Shown in pieces: positions 29,068 to 41,812 of a stretch of 64,000 nt of DNA. Made by a program: the position numbers and the translations under genes. Source of the stretch: Nymphaea colorata (taxonomy: Eukaryota; Streptophyta; Magnoliopsida; Nymphaeales; Nymphaeaceae); the NCBI RefSeq assembly GCF_008831285.2, contig NC_045146.1, positions 17,251,289-17,315,288 of the forward strand, given 5' to 3'. The notes beneath the pieces were generated by a model. That model worked only from the letters and a program-made list of their open reading frames with translations. It did no database searches and was not told the DNA's origin. Positions within the stretch are counted from its first letter, which is position 1, and each line of letters begins with the position of its first letter.

Positions 29068-30348
29068 ATTTTGAAAGTAGTTGAAGAGAAACGGAAGCAC
29101 TCGTTGTTCTAGCACCTGAGCATAGAGAAGCCCTACATTGTTACCGAGTTGATCTTCTTGCGGCAGGAATATTTTTGAAGTTTTTAATTCAAAAACTTCC
29201 TAAGGTAGTAAGTAACCTACCTACATTTCTGATTGTAAAGAAGGCAAAAAGAAGAAAGAAAGAAAGAGCATTCACGCTGAAGCTCGCGTGTGATGAAGGA
29301 AGACATGATCCAAAAATTCAATAAACAAAGTTCCCATCGTATGGTACTGCAATAAGGTGGGAGTTACGAGACTTATTGCCATTCACACACACACACACAC
29401 AAAAGTGCCTTTAAGAAGCGCGCACTTTGTGGGTTCCCTCCCAAAGTGAGCTTCAAGGTAAAACGCGTGAAGAGAAAGATTACTTTTCTTTAGAAAGGCC
29501 GTTTCTTTCGGTGATCTTGTAGGAGTGTGAATTACTGAACATTGTTCGTTGTATTGTTCTCACTTTTTCTCCAATTTTGATAGGAAGCTGGGTTGGGCAT
29601 TAGAACAAGATTCTATTATCCAAACCAACTTCCAAATTTGTTTGGCTCACGTCCCCGTTGGTACATTTAGCTCCACTTTGTAGCCTCGAGAATCCAAGGA
29701 CATGCTGGAGTTGAAAAGAGAAGTAGCCCCTTCTTTGGTGCCAAACTTGGTCCCAGTTTTTCAGAGACATTGTGCTATAACGCCGTGCATGAGAGTTAAA
29801 TTTTCCCAGGCAGTCTCCTTCCATGTCGAGATATCTAAGATGTTAACGCTCAATGCAAACGAGGACCATAATTCAAGAAAATAGCCTTTGAAATGAAGGA
29901 TGCTTGAAAGATTTGGTTGTGATTTATTAACTACGTTAATTTGTTTATAATAACATTTCAAGTTTTCATGGTGGAAGGTATAAATTTATACAAGTTCATG
30001 ACTTCACACGAGGTATTTTCAACCACACACACGTCTGGCTCTTTTAAGTCATTTATACGATGTTTTAGAGTATATTAACAACTCAAAAGCAAGCAGGCAA
30101 TGGCTTGAATTGGGTAGCAACCTAATCTATATTCGATAGCATGTGGTGTTGGTACTGATGATATTCCAAAACAAACTGTGACAGTTCTTGAATTTTTATG
30201 ATCTTGATAATTTAAGATGTTGTGTAGTGAAGTCCCCATTATAGTTATTAATAAAATAAACAACCAGCACTGCTAATGCAACGGAACACTGAAGCGTCCT
30301 TGATGGAGATCGTACGGCATTTCAAGTTTCAACAATGAAGGGGACTTG

Positions 30349-30570
30349 AGCGGAGCCAGGAATTTTTATTTTTTTAACGTAGGGAGCCGACGACAACAAA
30401 GGACATGAATAAATTAATTTGCTGAGAGATTTTGACAGGGCCAGCTGCATTTTCAAAATTTTTACAAGGCCAAATTATAAATTTTGAACATTTTAAAAGG
30501 AAATTTCATATTTTTCAAAATCTTAGGAGAGCCATGGCCCCTGACGACCCCCTTCCCTCCGTGGCTCATG
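30349..30570. mobile_element. MITE-like element inside copy 1
   Basis: The segment begins GCGGAGCCAGGAATTTTTA and ends CCCTTCCCTCCGTGGCTC. The ends are imperfect inverted repeats (GGAGCCAGG against GAGCCACGG). The inside is AT-rich non-coding with repeated TTTTCAAAA and GGCC motifs. Copy 2 keeps only the right part (about 51170-51315), the left end being lost. No target-site duplication was established. Confidence 0.4.
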
Positions 30571-33009
30571 GGAGCCTCTTGATGACTGTCATGTCGAATT
30601 GAAGCATTCATGGCTCTCAAAGTATAGATTTCTACGGTTGTTCAACAACCACTTGACCTTTTTGACACATATTTATTGTTTCTCATTTAATTTATTTTAT
30701 GACTCTGATAAATGCACCCAAATCTCGCAGCATAAATGTCAACTTAATTAGATGAAAAAAAAAAAAGAAGAAAGGAAGAAGTGGGGAGTATCTTACCAAA
30801 GTATTTCTTGTATATCGCCCTCCCTAAACCCATTAAGGACAGTGCTAGCTAATTTCAATGTAATAATCATGAGTTCGTTCATTTTAGATAATAATATATT
30901 AGCTACCCTACTTTTACAATCATACTTTGCAGATTAAGTCAGAAAAACCCAACTTAGATCATCAACTTAGTCAATACTTCTTAGTTCATCCTCAAATACG
31001 CACAATCGATAAACCTCCGACGAGTCCTAGTTGACAAATCCAACCTCTAGTCTTGTGTTTGGAGAAAGATTCGCCTTCACTTTAACCTTGGTGAGCAGCT
31101 CCCTGTGATGCATGTTCACTCAGCAAAATTCATCATGTTACTTGAGAGAGTATTTGGCAACGTGAACGCTGTGTTGATATTTCTTGAATCTGTCTCAAAG
31201 ATTGAGACATATCATGAAACACTGGGTTCTAGTGTTTCATAAATTTATCCTAATATTTGAGACAGACACATAAAACACTAATGCAATGTTCCGGTAAGCA
31301 ACCAACCATTAAAAATTCCTATATGCCTTTCTATTTAACTCATTCATCATTCTCCCTTTCCTGACACCATTTTCTTCAATGAGTTAAATGAATTAAAGCT
31401 GATAGTCTCATGGACTAACTTAAGTAGAAAAGCAGGGATAGGTATGCCAAGTGCAACAGTAAATGGTAGGGCAGAATATGTCAACAACAACCCAGCAGTA
31501 TTTGTGATGTGGATTCCACCTTCCGGAAACTTCCAATATCTCACTTGTGTTTTGTCCGGCATAAGGAGAAAAACTTACAGAAGACTTTAGCCAACTCTTA
31601 TATGGCAGTATTAGTACCTTAAATGAGAGAGGAGAAATCTTTTAGTTGGGTTCTTTGGCTTCTCCTGCAGCTCTTTTGGCCTTTGAAAAAAAAAAGGAAG
31701 CAGGTGAGGGCTGGCTGGTTTTGCACTTGGCCCACCACTAAGGTCAAAAATATGCAAAGTGAGAAGAAAGAAAGAAAGAAGAGAAAAACAAAGCTTAACA
31801 ATTAGTGCCTGCCAACTTGCCTATCTTTACAAACTTGGAATGCTTGCACATGCTTGGCATCATTTAGAGGACGAACAAAGTTCATAAAGAGCTCGCTCAA
31901 GAACCTGTTCATGTACTCATGTGCATCCTTTGGAACACGACGAAAAGATAGTTAACCCTTCTTAAATTTGTTGCTTTGCGGAGCATGTCAACTGTAACTT
32001 GGTGGAAGCCCTGTGCCACAGTAGCGCGAAATAGTTGTTTATGAATATGCATGGGGAACAATCAAGAAACAACACAGTTTCATTCAGTCACCAGAAACCT
32101 CCATCTACAGTGGAATTTCGTTTCCTCAAAAAAAAATCGATTTAGAAACAGGGAACTTGTGACTTTCTTCAAAGAGGCAGAAACTTGGAGAAACTCATTT
32201 GTATTTGTCAGAATTTTGATTCGTTTATACGGAAAAGAACTGTTTTTGAACAATTTATTTTCACTTCATAATTGATTCTTTCGTTTTTTCTTTTATCGTT
32301 TTAGTCTTGCTTTTTCTCATTAAGTTTTGTGTTCTTCACAGCAATGTCATACTACAAGTAAACGAGTAACTGTTCGCTGACATCTTAGTTTCATTTTTTC
32401 AAACTTTGGAACTGCTATATTGACTTTCTACTTCTAAGCAACTTATTACTTCTCATTCAATTAGTATCTTGGTTACTTTGTTTTGAACTGTGAACTCGTT
32501 GAATGAGGATCAGGTGGCTTCCTGCTTCACCTTGCAAGGTCATTCTTTAACAAGAGTTCTTGTCTCGTTGTGGATGTGAAGACCATTTTTCTGGTTGCTC
32601 AATCAGGGAACAACTTGATCCTGATCCTGATCCCGATTCAAATTCATTAATGTAATAATTGGATGTTGGTTCAGTAAACAAAGCAAGCAACATTAGATAG
32701 CCCAAAGAGGCCAAGTCCCTTTCCCTTTCCCCTGTCTGTCTACCGGGGCTGCTTCGGAACCAGGGTGGGGAGTGGTATACCCTTAATAATAACTGCTGTA
32801 TAGATGAGTTGAAATTTCTTGAGCCTTCGAGTTCCCAATTTGCATCAAATGCACCAAATTTAATGGATCAGAACCTTCCAAATTGTATAAGGCTTGTGCT
32901 TGTCCAATAACCATGGGCAAAAGGTGGGATATGAAAATATTAAACTGTCAAACAAGCCAGTAAAAAATATGAGACTTAATTATGGGCCTGCCAGGCATGG
33001 GTAGTCTAG

Positions 33010-33243
33010 TTACATATCAATTTCAAAGCCTGAAACAACCATATCCGGATCCATTTGATTTTGGACTTCATCTTGATAGATTTTCTGCATTGGGTAAAAC
33101 TTGGTTGATTCAACTGGGGTGGAAACTAAAGAAAAGTAAAAGAGAAGGGAACTAAAGAAATAAAAGAAGCAGTGCAGACATGGCAGCCTTGGAGGAGCAC
33201 ACCTCAAGGGAAACTCTGCTACTTGGAAAGGTTGGCAGATCAT
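33010..33243 (-). other. Unassigned small open frame in copy-1-specific block
   Basis: A minus-strand frame ends KIYQDEVQNQMDPDMVVSGF-EIDM and a stop. A possible AG acceptor (AATGCAG) precedes KIYQ, so this could be a last exon. A neighbouring frame at 33152-33409 reads GAPEACVDNVGTTIDHDLP. I recognise no family. It lies in the 1.37-kb block absent from copy 2, so it may be captured gene sequence or chance. Confidence 0.2.
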
Positions 33244-35759
33244 GATCTATGGTGGTGCCCACATTATCAACGCATGCCTCTGGAGCTCCACAGCATGAAA
33301 TAAGTATGATAGGGATGGGGCACCAAAGTCTGCTGCTTCTTGTTTGGTTTCTTGAATCTTTCTCTAATGCAGTTGGTGTCAATAATATCAGTATGGGGAA
33401 GCGAAACATTTTACTGAAAGAAGATACGGAGACTCGTCGCCTGCTCCGTCGGTAGTCTAAATTTTAACTGCATCTTCTTAAAAAAGAAAAGATTGGTACA
33501 GGCTGATGAATCGGCTTATTCTGCCGATTCAAGCTTAGTGTAGGCCGAATTTGAGGTCGCCCTTTTTATTATTGTCTTATTTTGATAAAATTGGCTGATA
33601 CAAACAGACCAACATTGAAATAATCGGGCTTTTGTATTTTTTGAGTAGAGGAAGATGCCCTGAAGATGCCGAAGTCAATTCTTTTTTTTTTTTTTTTTTT
33701 TGTCTTTAGGGTTCAGGGTTGCTTCAAAATCTGGATAGGGGATAGAGAGTTAGACACCTGTCAACTAAAGTGTCCTACTAAAATGTCCTGCATTAACTTT
33801 TTACAAAAGAATAGTACTCATAAAAATTGAACTGACAACCGACTAGGGGCAACCGACTAGGGGCAGAAAGCAGGTGGGGTCTCCGTGATGATATGCCCCT
33901 AGGAGCCCACTCTTTCAAACCTTATTCATTATTGAAACTTGGGTAAACTTCCGTTAGTTATATAGGTTAACCCCATGAGACTCATGTAGTTGCCCCATGA
34001 TCAAGTGAAAATTTGTTAACTATATATATAGTTCCTCATAAAATAAACTGTTTATCTCGGCTCCTGACCCACCAATCCAACCAACCCGAGGCTTCTTATT
34101 TTGGGGTTGATGAAAAGGAAAAACCAATAAGGCCAATTTCAAAGGCCCCATGTGATGTGGGCCAATAGTTGATCGCTTGGGAATTTATAGCATCTATTGG
34201 GACCCCATCGTTTGGCATATGCTAGCACTCTGTCCTTTTGCACTAGTGATCGATCGTATATCAGCGTCCTTGCCAACTGATAATTATGATGTATTCCATG
34301 ATCCAAAGATCAACCAAGTGCTAGGAAGTCATCTGCTTCTTTAGAATTCACCAAAGAGAATCTAAACAGATCGTGGTTACATGGTGACCAATCAATCAAC
34401 TAAAGCAGATCACAGATAATTTCTCCATTGAATTTCCTTAATGTTCATTATGGCAATGAAAGTAAAACAAATGGTTAGGAGTTATGTCTTGTCACCAGGG
34501 ACAAGCCACAATTAAATTTTGGCTTCTGCTACTGCCATGATTGACCTCTTCCCAGTTTTGGTGGGACTAATTCCTCAGAGATGATGCATGTGGGTGACCA
34601 CAAAATCTATAATTAACTCATTGTTTATCTCAACTACCATCATGCAATCCAAAAATTGGATCCAAAAGGCATCCTAGGCCAGTTTAGGCTGATTCAAGAG
34701 AGAAAGGCCCTTGGTTCCAACGCGAGGCGCGCAATCTCAACCATCAATCTAAAACAGATAAGCGGTGCTGGGAAAAAAATTCTCACGGAAATGAAATCGA
34801 CGCATGCTGAGTATCTTTTATTTTCCAGGTTCTGGCTTAATGGTTTCTTTGTTTTGGATGGTGAGGAATCATCATGGAACCAGTAGATCTGCTAGCAGAA
34901 GAAAAGAAAACCCTTGGTCTGCTTTGAATATCATGTCTTATAAGGTCAATGAGCAAGCTCATGGTCTTGAATGGCAGGGTTCAGACTTGAACTCAACACC
35001 ATAGTAATTTGTCTTGTAATGACCACTTTGAAAAGTTTGCTCTTGTGTCTACGATTGTGAGGAATCTTGAAAGACTTATAAAGGAGGTTGCTAAGTGATT
35101 AATTGTCGTAGTTACTATCCTTTTTCAAGTTAAAACCCAAACCGCTAGATGATGAGTTGGGATCAGCCAGTGGGGTTGTTATATGGTGATTGTATGTTCA
35201 TATAAACAGGAGAGAGGGACCGTGCATGTCTGAACTCTTACCAACTTTGGATTCAATAAGCTCATAGCTCTTCTTTTAAGGCATGAAATTTACATGCACC
35301 CTCAGAAGTGGGTCCAGTGAAAGTGGGTCTATGAGCACCATGATGCCTGCTTGGGTCCATATCGGGTAGGTGGACGTTTTCAGTACCTGGATCATGTTCT
35401 TACTGTGGCAAGAACAACCGGTCACGTTGCTTCGATGGACAGATGAAGTTGCTACTGATAAAAAAACACGGCCAAACAGCCTATATTTAAGGCTGGGTCA
35501 TCCAGGGGAGAATTAGCACCAGAAGGAGCAAGAAATGCATGAAAAAACCAAGCAAGAAGCAAGCAACAAATGCTCATGCGTTGCCAAGAAAAGAACGGAG
35601 GGGAGAAACCATGAACTGGAGCCACGGATTTATGGATAATGAAATTAATGGTAGGAGCATTGATTGAACTTCACACCCTATTGGGTGTGTGTGGTGACAA
35701 AAGTTTTAAACAAATTTCCAACTAAAAATCTAGCGAAAATTTAAAAAAAAAAAATCTTG

Positions 35760-35905
35760 TAAGAATAACACTATATTCTGAAAGAATAACATAATATCTA
35801 AGGTGTATGATAAGAACAAGACTATGTTCTGAAACAAGAACATAATATTTGTGGTGTTTGATAAGAGGAACACTATGTTCTGAAACAAGAACATAATATT
35901 TTTGA
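35760..35905. repeat. About 51-bp tandem repeat, 3 imperfect copies
   Basis: CTAT(A/G)TTCTG recurs at 35771, 35822 and 35872 within longer similar units. On the minus strand the units translate to repeats of the form KYYVLVSEHS, but no start context or family supports a gene. Confidence 0.85.
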
Positions 35906-36490
35906 AACATGGACTATTGGACTATAGGGCCATGTATTCTAAAAACATCGTGTTCTCTTTTAAACAAACACCTTCGTAGGGTGTTGCGACTTCTCTTGGT
36001 GAAAGTTCTAAGTCCAACCCTCTTGAGAACAGCAACAAGACCAATTGAGTGCACCTCATGAATCCAGGAAGTGTACATCCTGCTTTGGCTTTCCATGGGG
36101 GGATGCACAGTTTGTTCTGGACTTTCAAAAAGAAAAACGTCACGAGATAAAGCCAGTGGAATCAAACACGAGATGCCTGCATAACCAGATATAGCTATTT
36201 AATGTAGCCACATGGGACAACTCATTGTCATGAAAAAGATGTCACAAAGCCAGGATCACCAATTAGATAACAGGATATGCCTCTTTATGCCTTCGGGTTG
36301 GATCATTGTTCGGGTCTAGAGCGATCCAAACGTAAAGCTGCATGCCTTACCAAATTTTGACAAAAAGAAAACGGATTTGGGTTTAGCTATTCCACCCACA
36401 CCCAAGCTGATGACATCTCTTGCTTTAATATTACTGGTCAGATATTGGGCAGCTGCTTTTCAACCTGTATCTTGTTCCTCATTAATCAAG

Positions 36491-36617
36491 TTTAGCTTCA
36501 TTTATAATCATTATAGATTCTGCAGTACACTGATATATGTGCATATGTGTGTGTTTAACTTCATTTGTGATCAGTATAGATTCTGCACTGTACCAACATA
36601 TGTGCATGCATGTGTGT
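36491..36617. repeat. 63-bp tandem duplication with TG-rich ends
   Basis: Units at 36491 and 36554 share TTTA(G/A)CTTCATTT and TATAGATTCTGCA and end in ATGTGTGTGTG. Confidence 0.85.
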
Positions 36618-38135
36618 GTGTCGTGTTTGCATATCTTGATGCATGTGTGTGTGCGCACGCAAGGTAGTCTGCTACTTGAATGTGTTGGGTCTGCATCCAA
36701 AAAAGGTAGATCCATTAAAGGAGGTTCTGTACACGAGCATTCGTCTGATATGGGCTCATGCTATCTAAGATGTCCTTGTATCTCCAAAAGAACCATCTGG
36801 ATGTGTGCATTTATTTTGTTGAGTGGGATGGTTCCTGTGTGGTTGGAAGTAGATGTGACTGAGCTGTAAACTAGATCTGGATGTATTTGGACCCATAATC
36901 AGATCCACTTCAAAATTGGTATCACCCTTCCAAGCATATGCCAGAGACAAAAACAAAGTCATGATTGATAGCCAGAAATGAATTCCGTATGCTTCAAAAG
37001 GCGTAGCATGGCTGGTCGAGCTGGTGGCACTACATTAACCATTCGATTCCCATAGGTACTATGCTCATGTGCCGTATGAGGTATAGCGCAGTATCAAGAT
37101 TAAGGTACACTTTCTCCTTATTGGCACTAACACGGCATTGGATATTTCGTCGTAATCCTCTTGTTCATCTAGGGGCTAATTGAAGTTAATTGAGTTTAAT
37201 CTCGACCAAAATCTTAAAGTTTGAGCTTATATTTATGAGCAAAATGACTAAATTATGACTTGATCCAGGGTCTTACCACTTGATATATTCTTCACATGTT
37301 CTTGCTACTTCTTTCCTTTCCTACAATGTCGTCCGAATCGATTCATTGCCAATTTGGAGAATCGTCCGATTCACCGATTCGGCTGCTCTAAATGGGAATC
37401 GGGTAAAAGCAAGGAACATGTGCTTTTCAAATAAGTTCCACAACGGGGAGGTCGCATAACGGAACGGGGGGAGGGGGCACCGAGCTTGAACTCGTGTCAA
37501 ATCGACACGTCAGTTAGACGTCTACGTCAGCATCCAGAAAGTCCAAAAAGGCCGTCAGGGGTCCATGCCCTCTGCTCAATTACTGAATTACCCTAAGCAT
37601 ATTGGTCAAAGGCACGTTTCTCCCCGAGCTTACTCTGTAGCGTGGGTTTGGATCTGTTCGGAAGCGTCGAACCGATTCGACTTCGGTTGGTTATTGGAAC
37701 GTTGGAGGTTTGCTATTTTAGCCAATAGTTTTCAAGCTGAGCAAAGTGCCTCGATTCGTTTATGCTACGATTCAAAAAATAAAAAATGCATCCGACATGT
37801 TACCAACGTCTCTCTGTCTTTTTCAAAATTAAATAATAGTGTAAGCACCAAGGAACCCCTAATACGTAGAAAAAGACGTGCTACCTGTGCTTGCACACAT
37901 ATCTATACATATAAATACGTTATGGATAAGCTAGAGATATGCATATTCACATAAAAAAATTGCTAACATCTAAGTCTTAGATGTTAAGATTTACGTCAAA
38001 TTTGCTAATAGCTGCAGGCTTTAGATACTTTTTTTTTAAAAAAAAAGGATGAAGGGTGAGTTTTGACAATACTTCAAAAATGTAGTTTTGGATTGAAAAT
38101 AGTAAGGAATCTTTAAAGTGAGGGTTATTGAATAG

Positions 38136-38217
38136 ATAATTGTTCTCATTCTTAACTTTTTGGGATTAGAGTCGAAATAATTGTTCTCATTCTTAACTTT
38201 TTGGGATTAGAGTCGAA
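38136..38217. repeat. 41-bp tandem duplication
   Basis: Two identical units begin ATAATTGTTCTCATTC at 38136 and 38177. Confidence 0.95.
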
Positions 38218-38470
38218 ATTGTTAGGAGGCGGGTTGAAATATGTCGAACCAAAGATTGAGTCCAGAAGTAGGTCGGATCGTTAGGGTGAATATGAGTAGA
38301 CATATTGGTACCAAAAAGATAGTCGAGTACCCAACTCATGATTGGCTCGGCCTGACCACGTAGCTATCATATGGGCTAGTTCAGTAACAAAAAGAAACTG
38401 GGTTGGGCTGCCTAGGCCAAGTATCGAGAGCTCAACTCAGTGCTATACAATCTTTAAACTTCATCTCTTC

Positions 38471-38571
38471 TTTGATCTTTCTCTGTCTATACATCATATT
38501 GCTTGGTGAGACATCTGTTCCTATTTTAATTTTTGATCTTTCTCTGTCTATACATCATATTGCTTGGTGAG
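38471..38571. repeat. Direct duplication of about 40 bp, 61-bp period
   Basis: TTGATCTTTCTCTGTC and the following 24 bases, through GCTTGGTGAG, occur at 38472 and again at 38533, separated by a short unique spacer. Confidence 0.9.
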
Positions 38572-41564
38572 CTATCTCTCTCAACCATCTTTTATGCCAA
38601 CAAGTGCAGATTTCTTCTGTTATTTCTGCAAACGCTCGATGACTGCCAAGTGTTTCACTGACAATTGCCGAAGTTTTTTTTTTTTTTTCCTACCCACCTA
38701 AAAAAGTGGCACAAATTCCGTTGGCGTTATTTAACCATTTCCACCTGAGGAAGTGACATAAATTTTGTTGGCCTTATTTAACCCACTGTCGGTCCAAGCA
38801 TGAGACATTAGATTTTAATTGGTCTTTAGATCTTGCGTTTCTTCCAAATGAAGGAATGAGTTAGATGGGTCTTGCACGTTGATTTGACACTGCCGCTCAT
38901 GATCCTTTATTTACAATTCCTATAAGTTTGGTAAAAATTAATGGCACACGTAATTTTATAATAGTTATAAAGGTATGTCCTTGTTTAAACGATTAATTCA
39001 ATATGTAAAAGAGCACTTGTTAAGTCACAAAAAATAATTTGGGAAATAATCTCATAATTTGAATGCACGGTCACTATTTTTTTTTCAGATATAGTTGAAA
39101 GATAATTACAGTAAGTAAAGATATTTATAGAAAGTGACAAATTTTACCATGTGGGTTTCAATTTTCTTAATTATATCTTTTACTTTAAAAATCCAGCGTG
39201 ATTCCCCTGAATAATGCGATGACAAAGTTAGTTGCATAAAATCCAATGCAACCAACGTCCAATCTTAAGGCAATGCGATGCAAATCCAAGGAAAGATTTC
39301 GCAAAAACCTAAATAAAATGAGGATATAAGTTAAATTAATATAAAATAAAAAAACATAGGAAATTAACAAGTTAAAATAGTAGTTGAAGTAATCATCATA
39401 CACCAAGAACAAAACTTCATAACAACCATTAATTAGAAAAAAAAAAAGTGTACTACATTTAGTATTTGAAACCTACCTGATGGGCATAAAGGGTCGAACT
39501 TGGTGCATGTTGTTGCAACACCTTACATACAAAAAGTTATGTTTATGTATCATAGGAGATAGGTCCTATGTGCAAGTTAAAGCATGCAGAGATCTCACCG
39601 CCTGATACCAACATAGCTTTCAATCTTGAGGATAAGGGAAAGGAGCTCTAGCCTGAATGGTGGAATTAACCCTTCCGCTGACCCGAAAACTTAGCTGGTA
39701 GAAGCTTGATTTGAATACTGAAACAAATTCAAATACATGATATGTGATTCTAGTTCTCCATCTTTTTGGATCCACCACATGAATCTTGCTAGTTGCAGTC
39801 CTTGACTGTATTAGAATTGGATTCGAGATGATGAAGAGCCGATCTAATGGTTGCTCTTGTATAGGATTAATATGACATGAGTCGTCAATTTGAAAAAAAT
39901 TACAAAAGGACGCACAAAGTTTGGACGAATAACAAAGTAACACACAATCTTTAATTATAGATTTATACGCACATATTAGAAATATGAGGAGATCCCAGAT
40001 CCTTGTTTTTGTGAACTTCATATCTACATCTCTTCAAAAACCTTTTTTTTTTTTCTTTTGTTTCTTTTGGGGAGTGTCGGGATTTGATATCCTAGGGACT
40101 TAAATCACCAAGCATAGAGGAGCTCAACCTTCTTCTTTTTTTTTTTTTTTTCAAAAAACTGCTTATTGGCACAAAATATTAGATTTCGAATTGGAATGAC
40201 AAAAAATACTTCTCATGAAAATGCACTTCTCTTTTGGCTAACGCAAAAACCCTTTTGCCCTTAAAATGAGTTTCTTTTTGTTATTTTATATTAAAAAGTA
40301 TTTTTTATTTTCAGTGCACGGTTCTTCGTGAAAATTGGGAGCCTAATTGTTAATCTTTAAAAGGTTAAGCTATGATTTATTACTTGCCCAAACATTAGGC
40401 ACTGTTTTATAATTTTTTTCATAAGGTTTTAGCAGATCTTGGACTCAAAGTACATAGATCCAATTGTAGACTTGGGCCCGAACCCAAAGAACGCACTTAG
40501 GTTCGTCTCTTTCTCCAGCTTGGCCAAATGTCTATATCTTCTAGAAAGTCCAGTACTTGCTCAACTAGCTCACTAGGATCCAAGGCCGGAATTTCTTGGA
40601 TCTATGTCAAACTAGATTTGCAGCAACAGCGGCGACTGGAAAAAGATTTTTTTTCCGGCAGCAGATGCGAATCAAAGCCAGACCCGAACCAGATGAAATG
40701 TCAGATCATGTCAGACCTGGATCGGTACTTGATCATCCCAGAAAAGCCAGATCCGGGTCGGACTCCACCAAACCCGACCCGTTTTTCTTTCACATTGAGT
40801 CCTACAGATCATATCTTAGTAGGTATTTTGGTTGGTCCGTCATTGTCCGAGCTGCGATCTGGGATGTATGTGACTGAATCAGCCGTCACATGGGAATTAT
40901 TTTTCAAATCTAAAATAGAAAACTGGATCTGATACTCATCTCCTTCGGCACATGTAGATGATAGGAAAGATGCCGGTAATCGAATCTTTCTTTCTTCTTG
41001 AAAAGTCCTCCGACTCAACTGCTGAATTAGATATTCCAAAGTGTTGGAAATGAATCCCAAGTTTCGGTTGGATGAGAGGAAACAATTTCATATTAGAAAA
41101 GTTTCTATTTGGTTATATGCATAAATTATTCGACCCTTGAATATTTTTTGTTATTTCTCAAAAAAATATTGTGTATGATGGGATCCGTGTGTGACCTTGG
41201 ATTCATCGTTAGCGATTTCATGATGGATCAAAACTGTTTTTTTTTTTTCCTTCTCTCGTTTTCAAGATTTGTGGCTGTTTTGGGATGGTGAATGTAAAGC
41301 GTGATATCTATGAACAAGAGTGCATCTTATTCTAAAGATCGAAGATGGACAGAAAAAAAATGACAAAAAGAAAATGTAAGATCTGAGAATTTTCGAACAT
41401 GAGATCCCGGTGAAAAGCCAGACGAAAGGCTTCATTTATGGTGGTCAACTACAGAAGCAACAATCACGGCGCCCGGAAATCCTGGGTCGTTCTTGTTGGG
41501 CATCTCTATCGGAAAAGGGGGTGTTTTGGGCATTTAACGATAGGGTGAGAAGCCGCCTCTAATA

Positions 41565-41738
41565 ATGGCGACTGAGCCGAGTGGGAAGGAGAGGCCAATC
41601 GGCGCCGGACGCCAAAAGGCGGATTCTGCTCCGCTTAAAGCGGCAGCTCGAGTTCCCAGCTTCAGTTCTTCTCCCAGTTGCAGCGATCGAGCAAGAGAGA
41701 GAGTGAGGGAGTTGGCGGTGAGTTCCCACATGGTCTAG
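41565..41738 (+). other. 57-codon upstream ORF before the IQD gene
   Basis: An ATG-initiated frame reads MATEPSGKERPIGAGRQKAD and continues to SSHMV and a TAG stop at 41736-41738, 74 bases before the IQD start codon. It is Ala/Ser/Arg-rich and GC-rich. It contains a strong donor-like GCG|GTGAGT at 41719, so it may be a uORF, part of an alternative first exon, or promoter sequence. No family is recognised. Confidence 0.35.
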
Positions 41739-41812
41739 GGTTTCTCTTTGGAGAGAAGGAAGGATAAGAGAAAGAGAGGGAGGAGGGAGGGAGAGAAAAA
41801 GAGAGAGATTCA
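41739..41812 (+). promoter_or_regulatory. GA-rich 5' leader of the IQD gene
   Basis: Almost pure purine sequence (GAGAGAAGGAAGG, AGAGAAAGAGAGGGAGG, AAAAAGAGAGAG) directly precedes the ATG. Such GA-rich leaders are common in plants and are possible sites for BBR/BPC proteins. Function is inferred. Confidence 0.4.

Larger units (their letters stand above)
29068..33670 (+). repeat. Dispersed repeat, copy 1 (longer version)
   Basis: From ATTTTGAAAGTAGTTGAAG at 29068 to about 33665, this segment matches copy 2 (50312-52990) in the same orientation, nearly base for base over long stretches. Copy 1 carries four blocks missing from copy 2: about 29448-29724, 30168-30427, 31518-31602 and 32160-33526. 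No long open frame or transposase/reverse-transcriptase motif is visible, and no terminal repeats could be fixed at the ends. It may be an old transposable element or a plain segmental duplication. A CA microsatellite lies at 29384-29400 in both copies. Confidence 0.85.
33671..41564. other. Gene-poor spacer between copy 1 and the IQD gene
   Basis: About 7.9 kb without a supportable gene. It contains a T-tract at 33680-33701 (just at the left edge) and a 51-bp triple repeat (35771-35905). It also has a 63-bp duplication (36491-36617), a 41-bp duplication (38136-38217) and a 61-bp-spaced duplication (38471-38571). Open frames are short, with no motif. GC rises after about 41,500 where the IQD leader begins. 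Confidence 0.5.
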
